Of a stretch of DNA of 64,000 nucleotides, positions 1 to 9,239 are shown piece by piece. Each line of letters opens with the position of its first letter. Positions within the stretch are counted from its first letter, which is position 1. This DNA comes from Petrimonas sulfuriphila (GTDB lineage Bacteria > Bacteroidota > Bacteroidia > Bacteroidales > Dysgonomonadaceae): contig CP073276.1 of the NCBI GenBank assembly GCA_038561985.1, positions 2,666,001 through 2,730,000 on the forward strand, read 5' to 3'. Made by a program: the position numbers and the translations under genes. The notes under the pieces were generated by a model. The model saw only the letters and a program-made list of their open reading frames with translations, did not search any database and had not been told where the DNA came from.

Positions 1-1383
1 CAGAACTTCTTTATTTGTCGCAGCGGCCACCTCTTCCGCAAATTTAAGTGCATTGTGCCACAAAGCATTGAATTCAACCAGGTATCCCGATCTTGGAGTG
101 ACAGGCTTGCCGTTTTGCACCGCATTCATCCAGCTCACGGCAACATCACGTCCGTACGTTGAGACTAATCCGTTCTCAGGGTCAACAGTTAAGTTGGGAT
201 GCTTGTTTGACAAAATAAAATCGATTATGGAAAAAAGAAAGTCGACATATTTTTCTTTAAAAACGGGCTTGTTTTCTTTCCAGTATTGTTGCAGTGCCCA
301 GGTTACCCACAACAAGACATCAGGGTCGTCTATCTGTTTTATAATGTTTTTCCGCGGTTTGTCGTTCAAAAAATCCTGAATATGGGGTATGGCCGAATCC
401 ATGATTTTTGTAAAGTCATCGGGCCTGCCCACCGACAGGGTGCAACCGGGCAACGACACAAACTGATCCCGGGCGCGTACCTTGAACCAGGGATAGCCGG
501 CCAGCAAGTACATCTCGTCCGTTTTTGGAATGTAATAAAACTGATGGGCGGAGTTTTTCAGGCAATTGTAAAAACTAGACCTTGGCGTGCGTTTTTTAAG
601 TTCAGCGTTAAATTCATCGGTAAGGGCAGAGGTGTTTACCAGAATGTCACCAGCAGAAAAAATTACCTCCTCGCCTTTTGCAATTGGCATCTCAAAATAC
701 CCGGGGACATACAGGTCCTCCTTGAACGTATCTCCGTTTTGCATATCTTGAATGTACTCCACGCCCTGATTCCAGTAGGGTTGGTACATAAAGTCGACTC
801 TCTTGTTGAATTGCATGAAAAATTCGGGATAACCATAATACATACTGGTGCTGATTCCATTCTCCACTTCGCGGTATGAACGGTCCACCTGATCGTTTTG
901 CCTGGTTAACTGTGAAATGTTCCGAAATGCCATACAGGGTTTGAACCGCATGGTGGTCGGCGAATGGGCATCCATCAACTTGTACCGGATCATGAGCCGG
1001 TTTTCTTTCGATGAAAACATAATCTCCTTAGAAAGAATAACGCCTCCTACACGGTAAATAGTTTTTGGAACACTATCGATATTATATTCACGGATGTATT
1101 TGTGCCCTTTCGGGCTGTAGTTGTCGTCGTTGTATTTGTGGATTCCTAAATTGAATTGTGCACCGTGCTGTATAACGGTTTCATCAATAGAAGAGAGGAT
1201 CAGGTGATTGTCGTCGTCCAGAAAGGGTACCGGCATCACCAGAAGTCCCTGATATTTCGATGTATTGCAACCCGAGATCGATGTGTTTTGATAAGCCCCT
1301 TTTCTGTTAGTCCTCAGTATGTTGCGATACAGGGAGTACTCCAGGTTAATCATCAGGTCCTTATCGAATTTAAGATAACTCAT
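1..1383 (-). CDS. Glycogen debranching enzyme, N-terminal 461 residues (partial)
   Basis: The minus strand is open from an ATG at 1383 to the left edge with no stop, giving 461 codons of a protein that continues outside the window. The start region has the motif SGCNTSKYQGLLV (about residues 37-49), typical of the N-terminal domain of bacterial/archaeal glycogen debranching enzymes. Near the visible end come GRDVAVSWMNA and PRSGYLVEFNALW, which match the (alpha/alpha)6 amylo-alpha-1,6-glucosidase domain. Known family members hydrolyse the 1,6-branches of glycogen in the cytoplasm. No signal peptide is visible. The catalytic acids cannot be checked because the C-terminus is missing. Confidence 0.85.
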   Translation of the reverse strand, partial: MSYLKFDKDLMINLEYSLYRNILRTNRKGAYQNTSISGCNTSKYQGLLVMPVPFLDDDNHLILSSIDETVIQHGAQFNLGIHKYNDDNYSPKGHKYIREYNIDSVPKTIYRVGGVILSKEIMFSSKENRLMIRYKLMDAHSPTTMRFKPCMAFRNISQLTRQNDQVDRSYREVENGISTSMYYGYPEFFMQFNKRVDFMYQPYWNQGVEYIQDMQNGDTFKEDLYVPGYFEMPIAKGEEVIFSAGDILVNTSALTDEFNAELKKRTPRSSFYNCLKNSAHQFYYIPKTDEMYLLAGYPWFKVRARDQFVSLPGCTLSVGRPDDFTKIMDSAIPHIQDFLNDKPRKNIIKQIDDPDVLLWVTWALQQYWKENKPVFKEKYVDFLFSIIDFILSNKHPNLTVDPENGLVSTYGRDVAVSWMNAVQNGKPVTPRSGYLVEFNALWHNALKFAEEVAAATNKEVL

Positions 1384-1536
1384 AGTTGATAGAGGAATTA
1401 GAAATATACCACTTTAGTTTTGATGTTCGAAAGATAGTTAATTGCCGTTGATTCGGCAAATAATAAACTCTTTTTTTTCTTCCTGCTTCTTTTTTGTTTT
1501 TTGGGTAATTTCCGGCGAAAAACGGTTCTTTTTATT

Positions 1537-1544
1537 TAGTTTTG
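1537..1544 (+). promoter_or_regulatory. Bacteroidota -7 element (TAGTTTTG) for the rhomboid gene
   Basis: TAGTTTTG matches the Bacteroidota consensus TAnnTTTG and ends only 5 bases before the ATG at 1550. The mRNA would therefore be nearly leaderless. This decides the start of the next gene, because the upstream in-frame ATG at 1442 precedes the promoter. Confidence 0.6.
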
Positions 1545-1549
1545 CATCT

Positions 1550-2218
1550 ATGGATAATGCAACAATACATACAGAAAGGTGGCAGAAAAAAAGGATTCGT
1601 CTGGCAACGATTCCCGCACTGGTAATATGTGTGCTGGTCTGGTTGACTTTTCTGATTGATTATGCCCGCATTTTTCGTTTTAATTTCTCACTTCTGGGAA
1701 TTTACCCCCGTCAACTGAACGGTTTGGCCGGTATAGTTTTCTCGCCTTTTATACATGGATCGCTTTCACACCTTGTCTCAAATACATTTCCGATGCTGGT
1801 TTTGTTTTCGTTGTTATTCTATTTTTACAATCAGATAGCCTTTAAGTCACTCACTTTACTTTGGCTATTGAGCGGCTTTTTTACGTGGCTGATAGGTCGG
1901 AACTCATACCACGTGGGCGCAAGCGGTTTAATCTTTGCACTGGTTTTCTTTTTGTTTTTCAGCGGGTTGTTCCGAAAATATATTCCGCTTGTTGCCGTAT
2001 CCATGGTGGTGGCTTTTGTTTATGGAAGTACCGTCTGGAGTATTTTCCCGATTACCGAATATATCGATGTAAACCTTTCGTGGGAAGCCCATTTGTCGGG
2101 GGCTGCAGCAGGGCTCATCGTTGCTTTTGTTTTCAGAAGCAGGGGCCCGCAAAAACCGGAAGTCCTTTGGGAAGAAGACGGTGAAGATGATAATGATGAG
2201 ACAGTGATAACAGGGTGA
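1550..2218 (+). CDS. Rhomboid family intramembrane serine protease
   Basis: This integral membrane protein has about six hydrophobic segments. The rhomboid catalytic serine is visible in GASG (S125, counted from the ATG at 1550) and the catalytic histidine in HLSGAAAG (H181). Rhomboids cleave substrates inside the membrane; the substrate cannot be told here. An in-frame ATG at 1442 would add a hydrophobic stretch of 36 residues, but it lies upstream of the -7 element at 1537, so 1550 is preferred. The tail is strongly acidic (about 12 D/E in the last 20 residues), which is unusual but harmless to the call. It stands alone, convergent with the nucleoside hydrolase gene. Confidence 0.85.
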   Translation: MDNATIHTERWQKKRIRLATIPALVICVLVWLTFLIDYARIFRFNFSLLGIYPRQLNGLAGIVFSPFIHGSLSHLVSNTFPMLVLFSLLFYFYNQIAFKSLTLLWLLSGFFTWLIGRNSYHVGASGLIFALVFFLFFSGLFRKYIPLVAVSMVVAFVYGSTVWSIFPITEYIDVNLSWEAHLSGAAAGLIVAFVFRSRGPQKPEVLWEEDGEDDNDETVITG

Positions 2219-2225
2219 TTTTATA

Positions 2226-3227
2226 TCATTTAGGCTGGTACATCATTAACCCCTCTAACGTATCGGAGATGTCCTGATAAGGATATTTGTGGACTAAAAA
2301 ATAGTGATCCTTAGTTGAGTCCGGATCCCAGTTGTTATACCCGGAGGGATTGACGATAATTTTTCCGGGGCCACATACATAAAAATATCTTTCGGGGTCG
2401 CGAATGGCGCAAAGAACTGCTGTCTGGTCCCAGGACATCCTGTTTTTTACGGGTTTATTTTCGTATGTGGCTAAATTATACTTGTACGCCCAGGAAACCG
2501 GATTGTTTTGATCATTTTTTTCTGCCACCTTGCTTCCGGTAAAAATACGCTCTCCTATTTCAAAACCGCTGAAAAGAATGGGTGTTGGCCAGCGCTCCAA
2601 TACATAAGAAGAAGAGACCGAATCTATAAATACATTGAATTCCCGGCCCTCGGGAAACCGTCCGGCCATGGCAACCCATTTTTTTACTTTCTTTTTAATC
2701 AGCTCTACACCCGATAACGGAGAATAATCATCATTCCCGGTTTTTAGTAATTCTGCCAGGTTGGTTGTAAATCCAACGGTTACGATGGTCACGCTTTTAT
2801 CCGGCTGTGAAGCCAGTACCTTCCTATAAATCTCGCTCGCTTTCGGATAATCCGTTTTAGATTTTAAATCGGGAGCAAATCTTACCAGCAGGGAGTCGTT
2901 CCAATTGTTGGATGCCGTGAAATTTGCTACACCGTTATCGGGAATTCCAACAGGAATGCCCCCTTTTCCGTAGTAACGGTTAAACATTTCGATGGTAGGT
3001 GCTATACTGGGATGACCGTCACTTGCCAGTGTGGCTAAAATTTCGCATTCCCCCAAATCTGCCAAGGCATGCAGGATGGCTATTGCTCCCACATCATCAT
3101 AATCGGGCCCCATGTCCGTATCGAAAATTATTTTTTCAGGTGAGGCAACAGCTCCTTCTTGGGGATTTGAATTGCAGGAAAAGAAAACCAACAAGGGTAT
3201 CAGTAGATAAACAAGTAATGCTTTCAT
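2226..3227 (-). CDS. Nucleoside hydrolase-like lipoprotein
   Basis: The protein begins with a lipoprotein signal peptide (lipobox FFSC, Cys18). It then shows the inosine-uridine nucleoside hydrolase signature as DTDMGPDYDD (about residues 37-46), the calcium-binding aspartate cluster of the family. The family cleaves the N-glycosidic bond of ribonucleosides. Being a lipoprotein suggests it acts in the periplasm or at the outer membrane to salvage nucleosides. It is 333 residues, close to the family norm of 310-340. The gene is isolated and convergent with the rhomboid gene, and no -7 element was found upstream. Confidence 0.8.
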   Translation of the reverse strand: MKALLVYLLIPLLVFFSCNSNPQEGAVASPEKIIFDTDMGPDYDDVGAIAILHALADLGECEILATLASDGHPSIAPTIEMFNRYYGKGGIPVGIPDNGVANFTASNNWNDSLLVRFAPDLKSKTDYPKASEIYRKVLASQPDKSVTIVTVGFTTNLAELLKTGNDDYSPLSGVELIKKKVKKWVAMAGRFPEGREFNVFIDSVSSSYVLERWPTPILFSGFEIGERIFTGSKVAEKNDQNNPVSWAYKYNLATYENKPVKNRMSWDQTAVLCAIRDPERYFYVCGPGKIIVNPSGYNNWDPDSTKDHYFLVHKYPYQDISDTLEGLMMYQPK

Positions 3228-3453
3228 ATTATTATCATTTAAAAGTTAGATTCAATACCACTTTCCTTTCGAGAAAAACCTCCCCGGAAATAAAACACTT
3301 TATATTTAGTGAGAATAGAAGACACAAAGGTTGTCCGTATTTCGAAAAGTAAAAGTACAGAAAAAAATGCAACACTGTAGACTTTTACATACTGATTTGT
3401 GATTGAGCAGAAATATCCGGGATTATGAGCCGGCAAAAATCCGCATTTTTTAC

Positions 3454-3461
3454 TATTTTTG
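3454..3461 (+). promoter_or_regulatory. -7 element (TATTTTTG) for the diaminopimelate dehydrogenase gene
   Basis: TATTTTTG matches TAnnTTTG and lies 20 bases before the ATG at 3482. The longer frame beginning at 3425 would start upstream of this promoter, so the internal ATG is the likely start. Confidence 0.6.
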
Positions 3462-3481
3462 TGCATCAAAATTATAAGAAA

Positions 3482-4378
3482 ATGAAAAAAATCAGAGCTG
3501 CCGTTATCGGTTACGGCAATATTGGGAAATACGTAATGGAATCGTTGATCGATGCCCCGGATTTTGAAATTACGGGAGTTGTGCGTCGTGATGCAACGAA
3601 TGTGCCTGCCGAGCTGAAAGGATTTGAAGTCGTAAACTCGATATCGCAATTGAAAAATACGGATGTTGCGTTACTCTGTACCCCTACGCGAAGCGTGGAG
3701 AAATTTGCTAAAGAATGTCTGGCGTTAGGAATTAACACGGTGGACAGTTATGATATTCACGGAGGCATTGTAGATTTACGCCATTCGTTAAACGACGTTG
3801 CGAAACAACACAATGCCGTTTCTATCGTTTCCGCCGGATGGGATCCTGGAAGCGATTCCGTTGTCCGCACGTTGATGGAGGCCATGGCGCCAAAGGGAAT
3901 AACTTATACCAATTTCGGCCCGGGAATGAGCATGGGACATACGGTAGCTGTAAAAGCGATTGAGGGTGTTAAAGCGGCACTTTCAATGACTATTCCAACC
4001 GGAACGGGAGTTCATCGCCGGATGGTTTACATCGAGCTGAATGATGGTTATGATTTTGACCAGGTAGCTAAAGCCATTCAATCCGATGATTACTTTGTAC
4101 ACGATGAAACACACGTTTTCCGGGTAGAGAACGTGGAAGCATTAAAAGATATGGGGCACGGCGTGTTGATGGAACGTAAAGGGGTATCCGGAAATACACA
4201 GAACCAGCTTTTCAGGTTCGATATGCGCATAAACAACCCCGCGTTGACCGCACAGGTAATGGTCGGGTGTGCCAGGGCTGCTGTAAAACAAAAGCCGGGT
4301 GCCTATACATTAATAGAAATACCTGTTGTAGACCTTCTTCCAGGCGACAGGGAAAAATGGATTAAGAAATTGGTTTAA
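3482..4378 (+). CDS. ddh: meso-Diaminopimelate D-dehydrogenase
   Basis: The 298-residue protein opens with the NADP-binding fold IRAAVIGYGNIGKY. It continues with family blocks such as SAGWDPGSDSVVRTLMEA and the glycine-rich FGPGMSMGHTVAVKAI. Family enzymes convert tetrahydrodipicolinate, ammonia and NADPH to meso-diaminopimelate in one step, feeding lysine and peptidoglycan synthesis. The start at 3482 gives the usual family length; the longer frame would add 19 unrelated residues. Lgt follows 31 bases downstream from its own promoter. Confidence 0.92.
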   Translation: MKKIRAAVIGYGNIGKYVMESLIDAPDFEITGVVRRDATNVPAELKGFEVVNSISQLKNTDVALLCTPTRSVEKFAKECLALGINTVDSYDIHGGIVDLRHSLNDVAKQHNAVSIVSAGWDPGSDSVVRTLMEAMAPKGITYTNFGPGMSMGHTVAVKAIEGVKAALSMTIPTGTGVHRRMVYIELNDGYDFDQVAKAIQSDDYFVHDETHVFRVENVEALKDMGHGVLMERKGVSGNTQNQLFRFDMRINNPALTAQVMVGCARAAVKQKPGAYTLIEIPVVDLLPGDREKWIKKLV

Positions 4379-4384
4379 TTTTCC

Positions 4385-4392
4385 TATCTTTG
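4385..4392 (+). promoter_or_regulatory. -7 element (TATCTTTG) for lgt
   Basis: TATCTTTG fits TAnnTTTG and lies 17 bases before the lgt ATG, right after the ddh stop codon. This suggests lgt is not only read through from ddh. Confidence 0.55.
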
Positions 4393-4409
4393 TTCCAAAT
4401 TCAACACAG

Positions 4410-5309
4410 ATGAATACATTATTAACCGTAACATGGAATGTAGATCCTACAATTTTTACTGTTTTAAGCCGTGAAATCCGCTGGTACGGATTACTTTGGG
4501 TTATCGGGTTAATTGTGGCCGTGTACATTGTACAGAGAATTTACAAGAGCGAAGAACTTCCCGAGAAGTGGTTCGATTCACTTTTTGTCTATATGATGCT
4601 TGGGATCATTCTTGGTGCCCGGTTAGGGCACTGTTTGTTTTACGAACCGGAATATTATCTGGCAAACCCCGTGGAGATGCTGAAAATCTGGGAAGGAGGG
4701 TTAGCAAGCCACGGAGGGGTCATCGGCATTATTATTGCCGTTTGGCTGTATTCAAAAAGGGTCACCAAAAAGAGCATGCTTTGGACTTTCGACCGGGTAA
4801 TGGTCCCTACAGGGTTTACCGCTGCGATGATTCGTTTTGGGAACCTGATGAATCACGAAATTTACGGTGGCCCCACCGATCTGCCCTGGGGATTCCGTTT
4901 TATTGATAATGTAGGATTATGGATGCGCGGCGCAGAACCGGTCTATACAGAACCTTCTCATCCCACGCAAATTTACGAAGCCTTGATATACCTTCTTGTT
5001 TTCGGAATTACCATGTATATGTACTGGAAAACGAATGCTAAAGACCGGCAGGGATTGATTCTTGGTGTAGGTATTGCATTGATTTTTATAGCCAGGTTTT
5101 TTATTGAATTTGTTAAAAATGTACAGGTGGATTCAGAAATTACCATGCGTGAAAATACCGGATTAATCCTTGGGCAATGGCTCAGTATACCGTTTATTAT
5201 CTGGGGATTTTGGCTGATTTGGCGGTCAATGAAAAGGAAAGCTGAACCCACGGTTCAGAAAGAGAAGATCAATGCAGGTTACAGCCAAAACGTTAAACCG
5301 AAGAAATAG
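4410..5309 (+). CDS. lgt: Prolipoprotein diacylglyceryl transferase
   Basis: This is a seven-helix membrane enzyme of 299 residues. Family motifs are visible: LASHGGVIGI (the essential histidine), the Lgt signature around RFGNLMNHEIYGGPTDLPWG, and HPTQIYEAL. Lgt transfers diacylglycerol from phosphatidylglycerol to the lipobox cysteine of prolipoproteins. That is the first step needed by the many lipoproteins in this window, including both SusD proteins. The C-terminus is basic and cytoplasmic. Confidence 0.95.
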   Translation: MNTLLTVTWNVDPTIFTVLSREIRWYGLLWVIGLIVAVYIVQRIYKSEELPEKWFDSLFVYMMLGIILGARLGHCLFYEPEYYLANPVEMLKIWEGGLASHGGVIGIIIAVWLYSKRVTKKSMLWTFDRVMVPTGFTAAMIRFGNLMNHEIYGGPTDLPWGFRFIDNVGLWMRGAEPVYTEPSHPTQIYEALIYLLVFGITMYMYWKTNAKDRQGLILGVGIALIFIARFFIEFVKNVQVDSEITMRENTGLILGQWLSIPFIIWGFWLIWRSMKRKAEPTVQKEKINAGYSQNVKPKK

Positions 5310-5335
5310 GGTTAAGAGCGAAGAAAATGAAGACG

Positions 5336-5370
5336 TTAAACTTTAAACTGTAAACTTTATACTTTAGACT
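5336..5370 (+). repeat. Short degenerate AAACTTT/AAACTGT simple repeat
   Basis: Between lgt and the flavodiiron gene lies a run of imperfect 7-8 base units (TTAAACTT, TAAACTG, TAAACTT, TATACTT, TAGACTG). It is AT-rich and ends just before the ATG at 5374. It may leave the ribosome site unstructured, but no function can be shown. Confidence 0.5.
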
Positions 5371-5373
5371 GTA

Positions 5374-6606
5374 ATGTACAAACCATTTGAAATCAAAGAG
5401 AACTTGTTTTACGTCGGAGTAAACGATCGGACAAAACATCTTTTCGAAAATCTTTGGCCTTTACCAAAAGGAGTATCTTATAATTCGTACATCATAAAAG
5501 ACGAAAAAATTGCGTTGATAGATACTGTAGATATCTGTTATGCAGATGTTTTTTTCAATAAAATTCACTCCGTTTTAGGGGATAAGCAAATCGATTATCT
5601 TATCGTGAATCATATGGAACCCGATCATTCCGGTTCCGTGGAACTGCTTAAGACCCGTTATCCCCAGATAAAAATAGTGGGGAACAGCCGTACAGCAGAA
5701 ATGCTGAAAGGGTATTACGGTATTACTGATAATGTAGTTGTCATAGAAGACAAAGAAGAACTGAACCTGGGAAAAAACAACCTTCAGTTTTACCTGACCC
5801 CCATGGTCCATTGGCCGGAGACAATGATGACTTACGTAAAAGAATCAAAAACATTGTTCTCTGCAGATGCTTTCGGTACATTTGGAACTCTGGACGGAGG
5901 GGTGACGGATACACAACTCAATCCGGAGTGGTACTGGGATGAAATGATTCGGTATTATTCCAACATCGTAGGGAAATTCGGATCTCCTGTACAGGCAGCT
6001 CTGAAAAAACTGAGCGGGATGGGAATCGATACAATTTGTTCTACTCACGGCCCTGTGTGGACACAACCCGATACCCTTGGAAAAGTGGTATCGCTTTATG
6101 ACCGGTTAAGCCGGTACGAGTCTGAAAACGGATTGGTCATTGCATACGGAAGCATGTACGGAAACACGGAACAATTGGCAGAAATCATTGCCGCAGCGGC
6201 AGCCGAAAACGGCGCCAGGAACATCATTATGCACAACGTTTCCAAGAGCCACGAGTCGGAAGTGTTGAGGGATATCTTTAAATATCGAGGGCTCATAATC
6301 GGCTCACCCACGTACAACAATAAACTTTACCCGGCTGTGGAAAGCTTGTTGTCGGCTTTACAAAACCGGAACGTGAAAAATAAATTTTTCAGTTTTTTCA
6401 GTGGACATACCTGGGCAGATGGAGCCAAAAGAGAGTTGAAAGCATTTGCTGAAGGCATGGAGTTCGAAACGATTTGTGAGTCGGTGGAGATGAAGCAGTC
6501 ACTGAACAGAAACGTGATGGAAAATGCGTATGCGTTAGGTAAGGCTATGGCTGAGAGGCTTCATTCGGGCGATGCCGTCATACCGCATAAGACTACCTGT
6601 CATTGA
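5374..6606 (+). CDS. Flavodiiron protein (FprA-type O2/NO reductase)
   Basis: The first ~250 residues form a metallo-beta-lactamase fold with the diiron ligands H80-x-E82-x-D84-H85 (HMEPDHSG), H146 (MVHWPE), D165 (SADAFGTFG) and H225 (STHGPVW). Residues ~253-400 are a flavodoxin domain with the FMN loop GSMYGNTEQ. Flavodiiron proteins reduce O2 to water or NO to N2O in anaerobes, protecting cytoplasmic iron-sulfur enzymes. There is no fused rubredoxin, so an external electron donor is needed. The length of 410 matches the two-domain class A form. Confidence 0.92.
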   Translation: MYKPFEIKENLFYVGVNDRTKHLFENLWPLPKGVSYNSYIIKDEKIALIDTVDICYADVFFNKIHSVLGDKQIDYLIVNHMEPDHSGSVELLKTRYPQIKIVGNSRTAEMLKGYYGITDNVVVIEDKEELNLGKNNLQFYLTPMVHWPETMMTYVKESKTLFSADAFGTFGTLDGGVTDTQLNPEWYWDEMIRYYSNIVGKFGSPVQAALKKLSGMGIDTICSTHGPVWTQPDTLGKVVSLYDRLSRYESENGLVIAYGSMYGNTEQLAEIIAAAAAENGARNIIMHNVSKSHESEVLRDIFKYRGLIIGSPTYNNKLYPAVESLLSALQNRNVKNKFFSFFSGHTWADGAKRELKAFAEGMEFETICESVEMKQSLNRNVMENAYALGKAMAERLHSGDAVIPHKTTCH

Positions 6607-6650
6607 CCATTAACGATTTGCAATTATAACTTATTATTTTTTAAAAATAT

Positions 6651-7460
6651 ATGCGACTAATTATTCAATCCGATGCCAACCAAATGGCACAGTGGGCAGC
6701 AAACTACATCGCTGCAAAAATTAACAAGGCGAATCCAACTTCGGAAAAACCCTTTGTATTGGGGCTTCCTACCGGTTCTTCACCGCTTTTGACATACAAA
6801 GCGTTGATTAAGCTGTACGAGTCAGGCGTGGTGTCGTTTGAGAACGTGATAACTTTCAATATGGATGAATACATAGGTTTACCCAAAGACCATCCGCAGA
6901 GCTATTACACGTTCATGTGGCAAAACTTTTTCAACCATATCGATATCAAGAAGGAAAATGTGCATATCCTCAACGGTATGGCGGAGGATCCGGAAGCCGA
7001 ATGCAGGGCGTACGAAGATGCCATGAAAGATGCCGGTGGCGTAGACTTGTTCCTCGGTGGGATAGGCCCCGACGGACACATCGCCTTTAATGAGCCGGGG
7101 TCGTCACTTTCCTCACGTACACGAATCAAAACGCTCACAACCGATACCGTCATCGCCAATTCCCGCTTTTTCGATAACGATGTGAACAAGGTGCCTAAGA
7201 CGGCTCTCACAGTGGGAGTGGGGACGGTTCTCGATGCTAAAGAGGTGTTGATTCTGGTGAACGGCCATCACAAAGCGCGTGCACTGTATCATGCTGTTGA
7301 GGGCCCCATCAACCAGATGTGGACGATCAGCGCGCTGCAGTTGCATCAAAAAGGGATTATCGTCTGCGATTACGATGCCTGTGCCGAACTGAGAGTAGGC
7401 ACTTATAAGTATTTTCTGGATATTGAACACGACAATTTAGATCCCGAATCATTGTTATAA
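6651..7460 (+). CDS. nagB: Glucosamine-6-phosphate deaminase
   Basis: The 269-residue protein has the NagB signatures [17 protein letters not shown] and [17 protein letters not shown]. The last carries the catalytic Asp/His of the ring-opening step. It converts glucosamine-6-phosphate to fructose-6-phosphate and ammonia, closing amino-sugar catabolism. The length is almost the same as the E. coli enzyme (266). It is 11 bases upstream of an alkaline phosphatase gene and may be co-transcribed with it. Confidence 0.94.
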   Translation: MRLIIQSDANQMAQWAANYIAAKINKANPTSEKPFVLGLPTGSSPLLTYKALIKLYESGVVSFENVITFNMDEYIGLPKDHPQSYYTFMWQNFFNHIDIKKENVHILNGMAEDPEAECRAYEDAMKDAGGVDLFLGGIGPDGHIAFNEPGSSLSSRTRIKTLTTDTVIANSRFFDNDVNKVPKTALTVGVGTVLDAKEVLILVNGHHKARALYHAVEGPINQMWTISALQLHQKGIIVCDYDACAELRVGTYKYFLDIEHDNLDPESLL

Positions 7461-7471
7461 CAAAGTAGATT

Positions 7472-8617
7472 ATGAAACAACGACAGGTAACAATCGCATT
7501 GGCTGCGGGAGTGATGTTGCTTTGCAGCTTCAGCTCTTTTGCACAGGAAAAAACCAAAGACGTTACGTTGTATCAGGGTGGGGAAGCGTATGCCGTTAAA
7601 TCCTTCCCCTCGTCATTCGTAAACAAAACACCGAAGAACGTTATTCTTTTTATTGGGGATGGGATGGGAGTTTCGCAACTTTTTGCGGGGCTCACCGCAA
7701 ATAGGGGAAGTTTGTTTATCGAAAATTGTAAATATATCGGGTTCTCAAAAACTTCGTCGGCCGACCGGTACGTAACCGACTCGGCAGCAGGAGCCACTGC
7801 CATTTCCACGGGAACCAAAACCTACAATGGAGCTATAGGTGTGGGACCCGATAAGAACCCGATAAAAACAATTCTTGAAGAAGCGTCGGAACAGGGAAAA
7901 GCGACCGGACTGGTATCCACCTCTTCCATTACCCACGCAACACCGGCATCCTTCATAGCACATCAGCCGAGCAGAAGCCAGGAGGAAGATATTGCTACCG
8001 ACTTTCTCAAAACCGATATTGATGTTTTTATCGGTGGAGGGTATGATTTCTTCGCTAACAGAGCGGACGGGCGTAACCTGTTGCATGACCTTGTCCGTAA
8101 AGGCTATGCCGTAGAAAGGGAGTTAAGCGGAATTGAAAATTTCAAAGGGAAAAAATTAGCCGGCCTAACGGCGCCAAAAGGGAATCCGCGCGTATCGGAA
8201 CGCGGGAATATGCTCCCGGTTTCCACACAAACAGCTATTCGTGTTTTGCAGCAGAATGAAAAAGGTTTTTTTCTGATGGTGGAAGGTTCATTTATCGATT
8301 CTGGCGGCCACGGAAATAACACCGTTCAAGTGGTTGAAGAGGTGTTGGACTTTGACCAGGCCGTAGGTAAAGCGCTTGAATTTGCTGCCGGTAACGGGGA
8401 AACGTTAGTCATCGTTACTGCTGACCACGAGACCGGAGGGATGGCTATTCTTGACGGTTCCGTTGAAACGGGAATGGTAAAGGGTGGCTATGCAACGGGC
8501 GGACATACGGGAGTCATGGTTCCCATCTTTGCTTACGGCCCGGGAGCATCGGAGTTTATCGGAATTATGGAAAATACCGATATTCATGCCAAAATCCGGA
8601 ATTTTTTGTTGAAATAA
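7472..8617 (+). CDS. Alkaline phosphatase, secreted
   Basis: A signal peptide (cleavage near SSFAQ, residue ~25) precedes an alkaline phosphatase domain. Metal and nucleophile motifs are FIGDGMG and TDSAAGATA, where the Ser is the phosphorylated nucleophile. The late block TADHETGG provides Asp/His metal ligands, and GGHTGV a further histidine. The enzyme hydrolyses phosphomonoesters in the periplasm. At 381 residues it is a compact form. It follows nagB by 11 bases, so phosphate release and amino-sugar use may be co-expressed. Confidence 0.92.
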   Translation: MKQRQVTIALAAGVMLLCSFSSFAQEKTKDVTLYQGGEAYAVKSFPSSFVNKTPKNVILFIGDGMGVSQLFAGLTANRGSLFIENCKYIGFSKTSSADRYVTDSAAGATAISTGTKTYNGAIGVGPDKNPIKTILEEASEQGKATGLVSTSSITHATPASFIAHQPSRSQEEDIATDFLKTDIDVFIGGGYDFFANRADGRNLLHDLVRKGYAVERELSGIENFKGKKLAGLTAPKGNPRVSERGNMLPVSTQTAIRVLQQNEKGFFLMVEGSFIDSGGHGNNTVQVVEEVLDFDQAVGKALEFAAGNGETLVIVTADHETGGMAILDGSVETGMVKGGYATGGHTGVMVPIFAYGPGASEFIGIMENTDIHAKIRNFLLK

Positions 8618-8633
8618 AAGCTTCGGGATAATT

Positions 8634-9194
8634 TCAGAAAATAGTTATCCTTACACCAGGGGTATGCCCCTTTATATCGGTAAGTTTACCGTTAAAGAAA
8701 CTGTATTCAAACAAGGTGTCTCCTACGCGTGATATTTTGTTTGTACGGAAGTCATATTCTATGCGGTAATTCCCGATCCGGATAATTCTTCCTGAACTGA
8801 AATCATATTCAATCCTGTGCGGTCCCACCTGTTTCAACCTATCCGTGGAAAACTCGTATTCCAGGTCATAAGGACCTATCTTTCTTAACTTTCCACTCAT
8901 ATTGTCATACAGTCGGACTCCATTTCTTCTCAAGACCTCGAAATTATCCAACATGCCGTTATGTATGCTGAACAGTAAATCATCGTTGATGATTATTTCA
9001 GCCGACATTCCGCTTCCGGATTCATTAATTTCTATATCCGCGGGATTTTCAGTTTGGTGGGCATATTCCCATGTCCCGTCGTCGTATAGAAATACTTTAG
9101 TGCCGTGCCGGGTGTATGCTGTCTGTTGTGCATTTGCTTGAGCGCAGAATAACGGCAATAATAGTATAATCAGTAGTTTAAATGATATTTTCAT
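8634..9194 (-). CDS. Exported protein with IExxxYDF-type beta repeats, function unknown
   Basis: A signal peptide (to about ANAQ, residue 23) is followed by a short TRHGTKVFLYDDGTWEY segment. From residue ~105 to the end come four or five ~18-residue repeats with the pattern rIG.yriEYDFrtgrI. Such repeats should fold as successive beta hairpins. I do not recognise a named family. It is convergent with the alkaline phosphatase gene (16 bases apart) and tandem with the DUF4126 gene. It is probably periplasmic or surface-exposed. Confidence 0.6.
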   Translation of the reverse strand: MKISFKLLIILLLPLFCAQANAQQTAYTRHGTKVFLYDDGTWEYAHQTENPADIEINESGSGMSAEIIINDDLLFSIHNGMLDNFEVLRRNGVRLYDNMSGKLRKIGPYDLEYEFSTDRLKQVGPHRIEYDFSSGRIIRIGNYRIEYDFRTNKISRVGDTLFEYSFFNGKLTDIKGHTPGVRITIF

Positions 9195-9239
9195 GCGGTT
9201 CTAATGTTGTAATTGTATGTCATCCGAGACACAAGAAAC

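Noticed and set aside
286-879. 197-codon plus-strand frame over the first kilobase
   Set aside because: It lies antisense to the glycogen debranching enzyme gene, whose minus-strand frame runs open to the window edge with clear family motifs.
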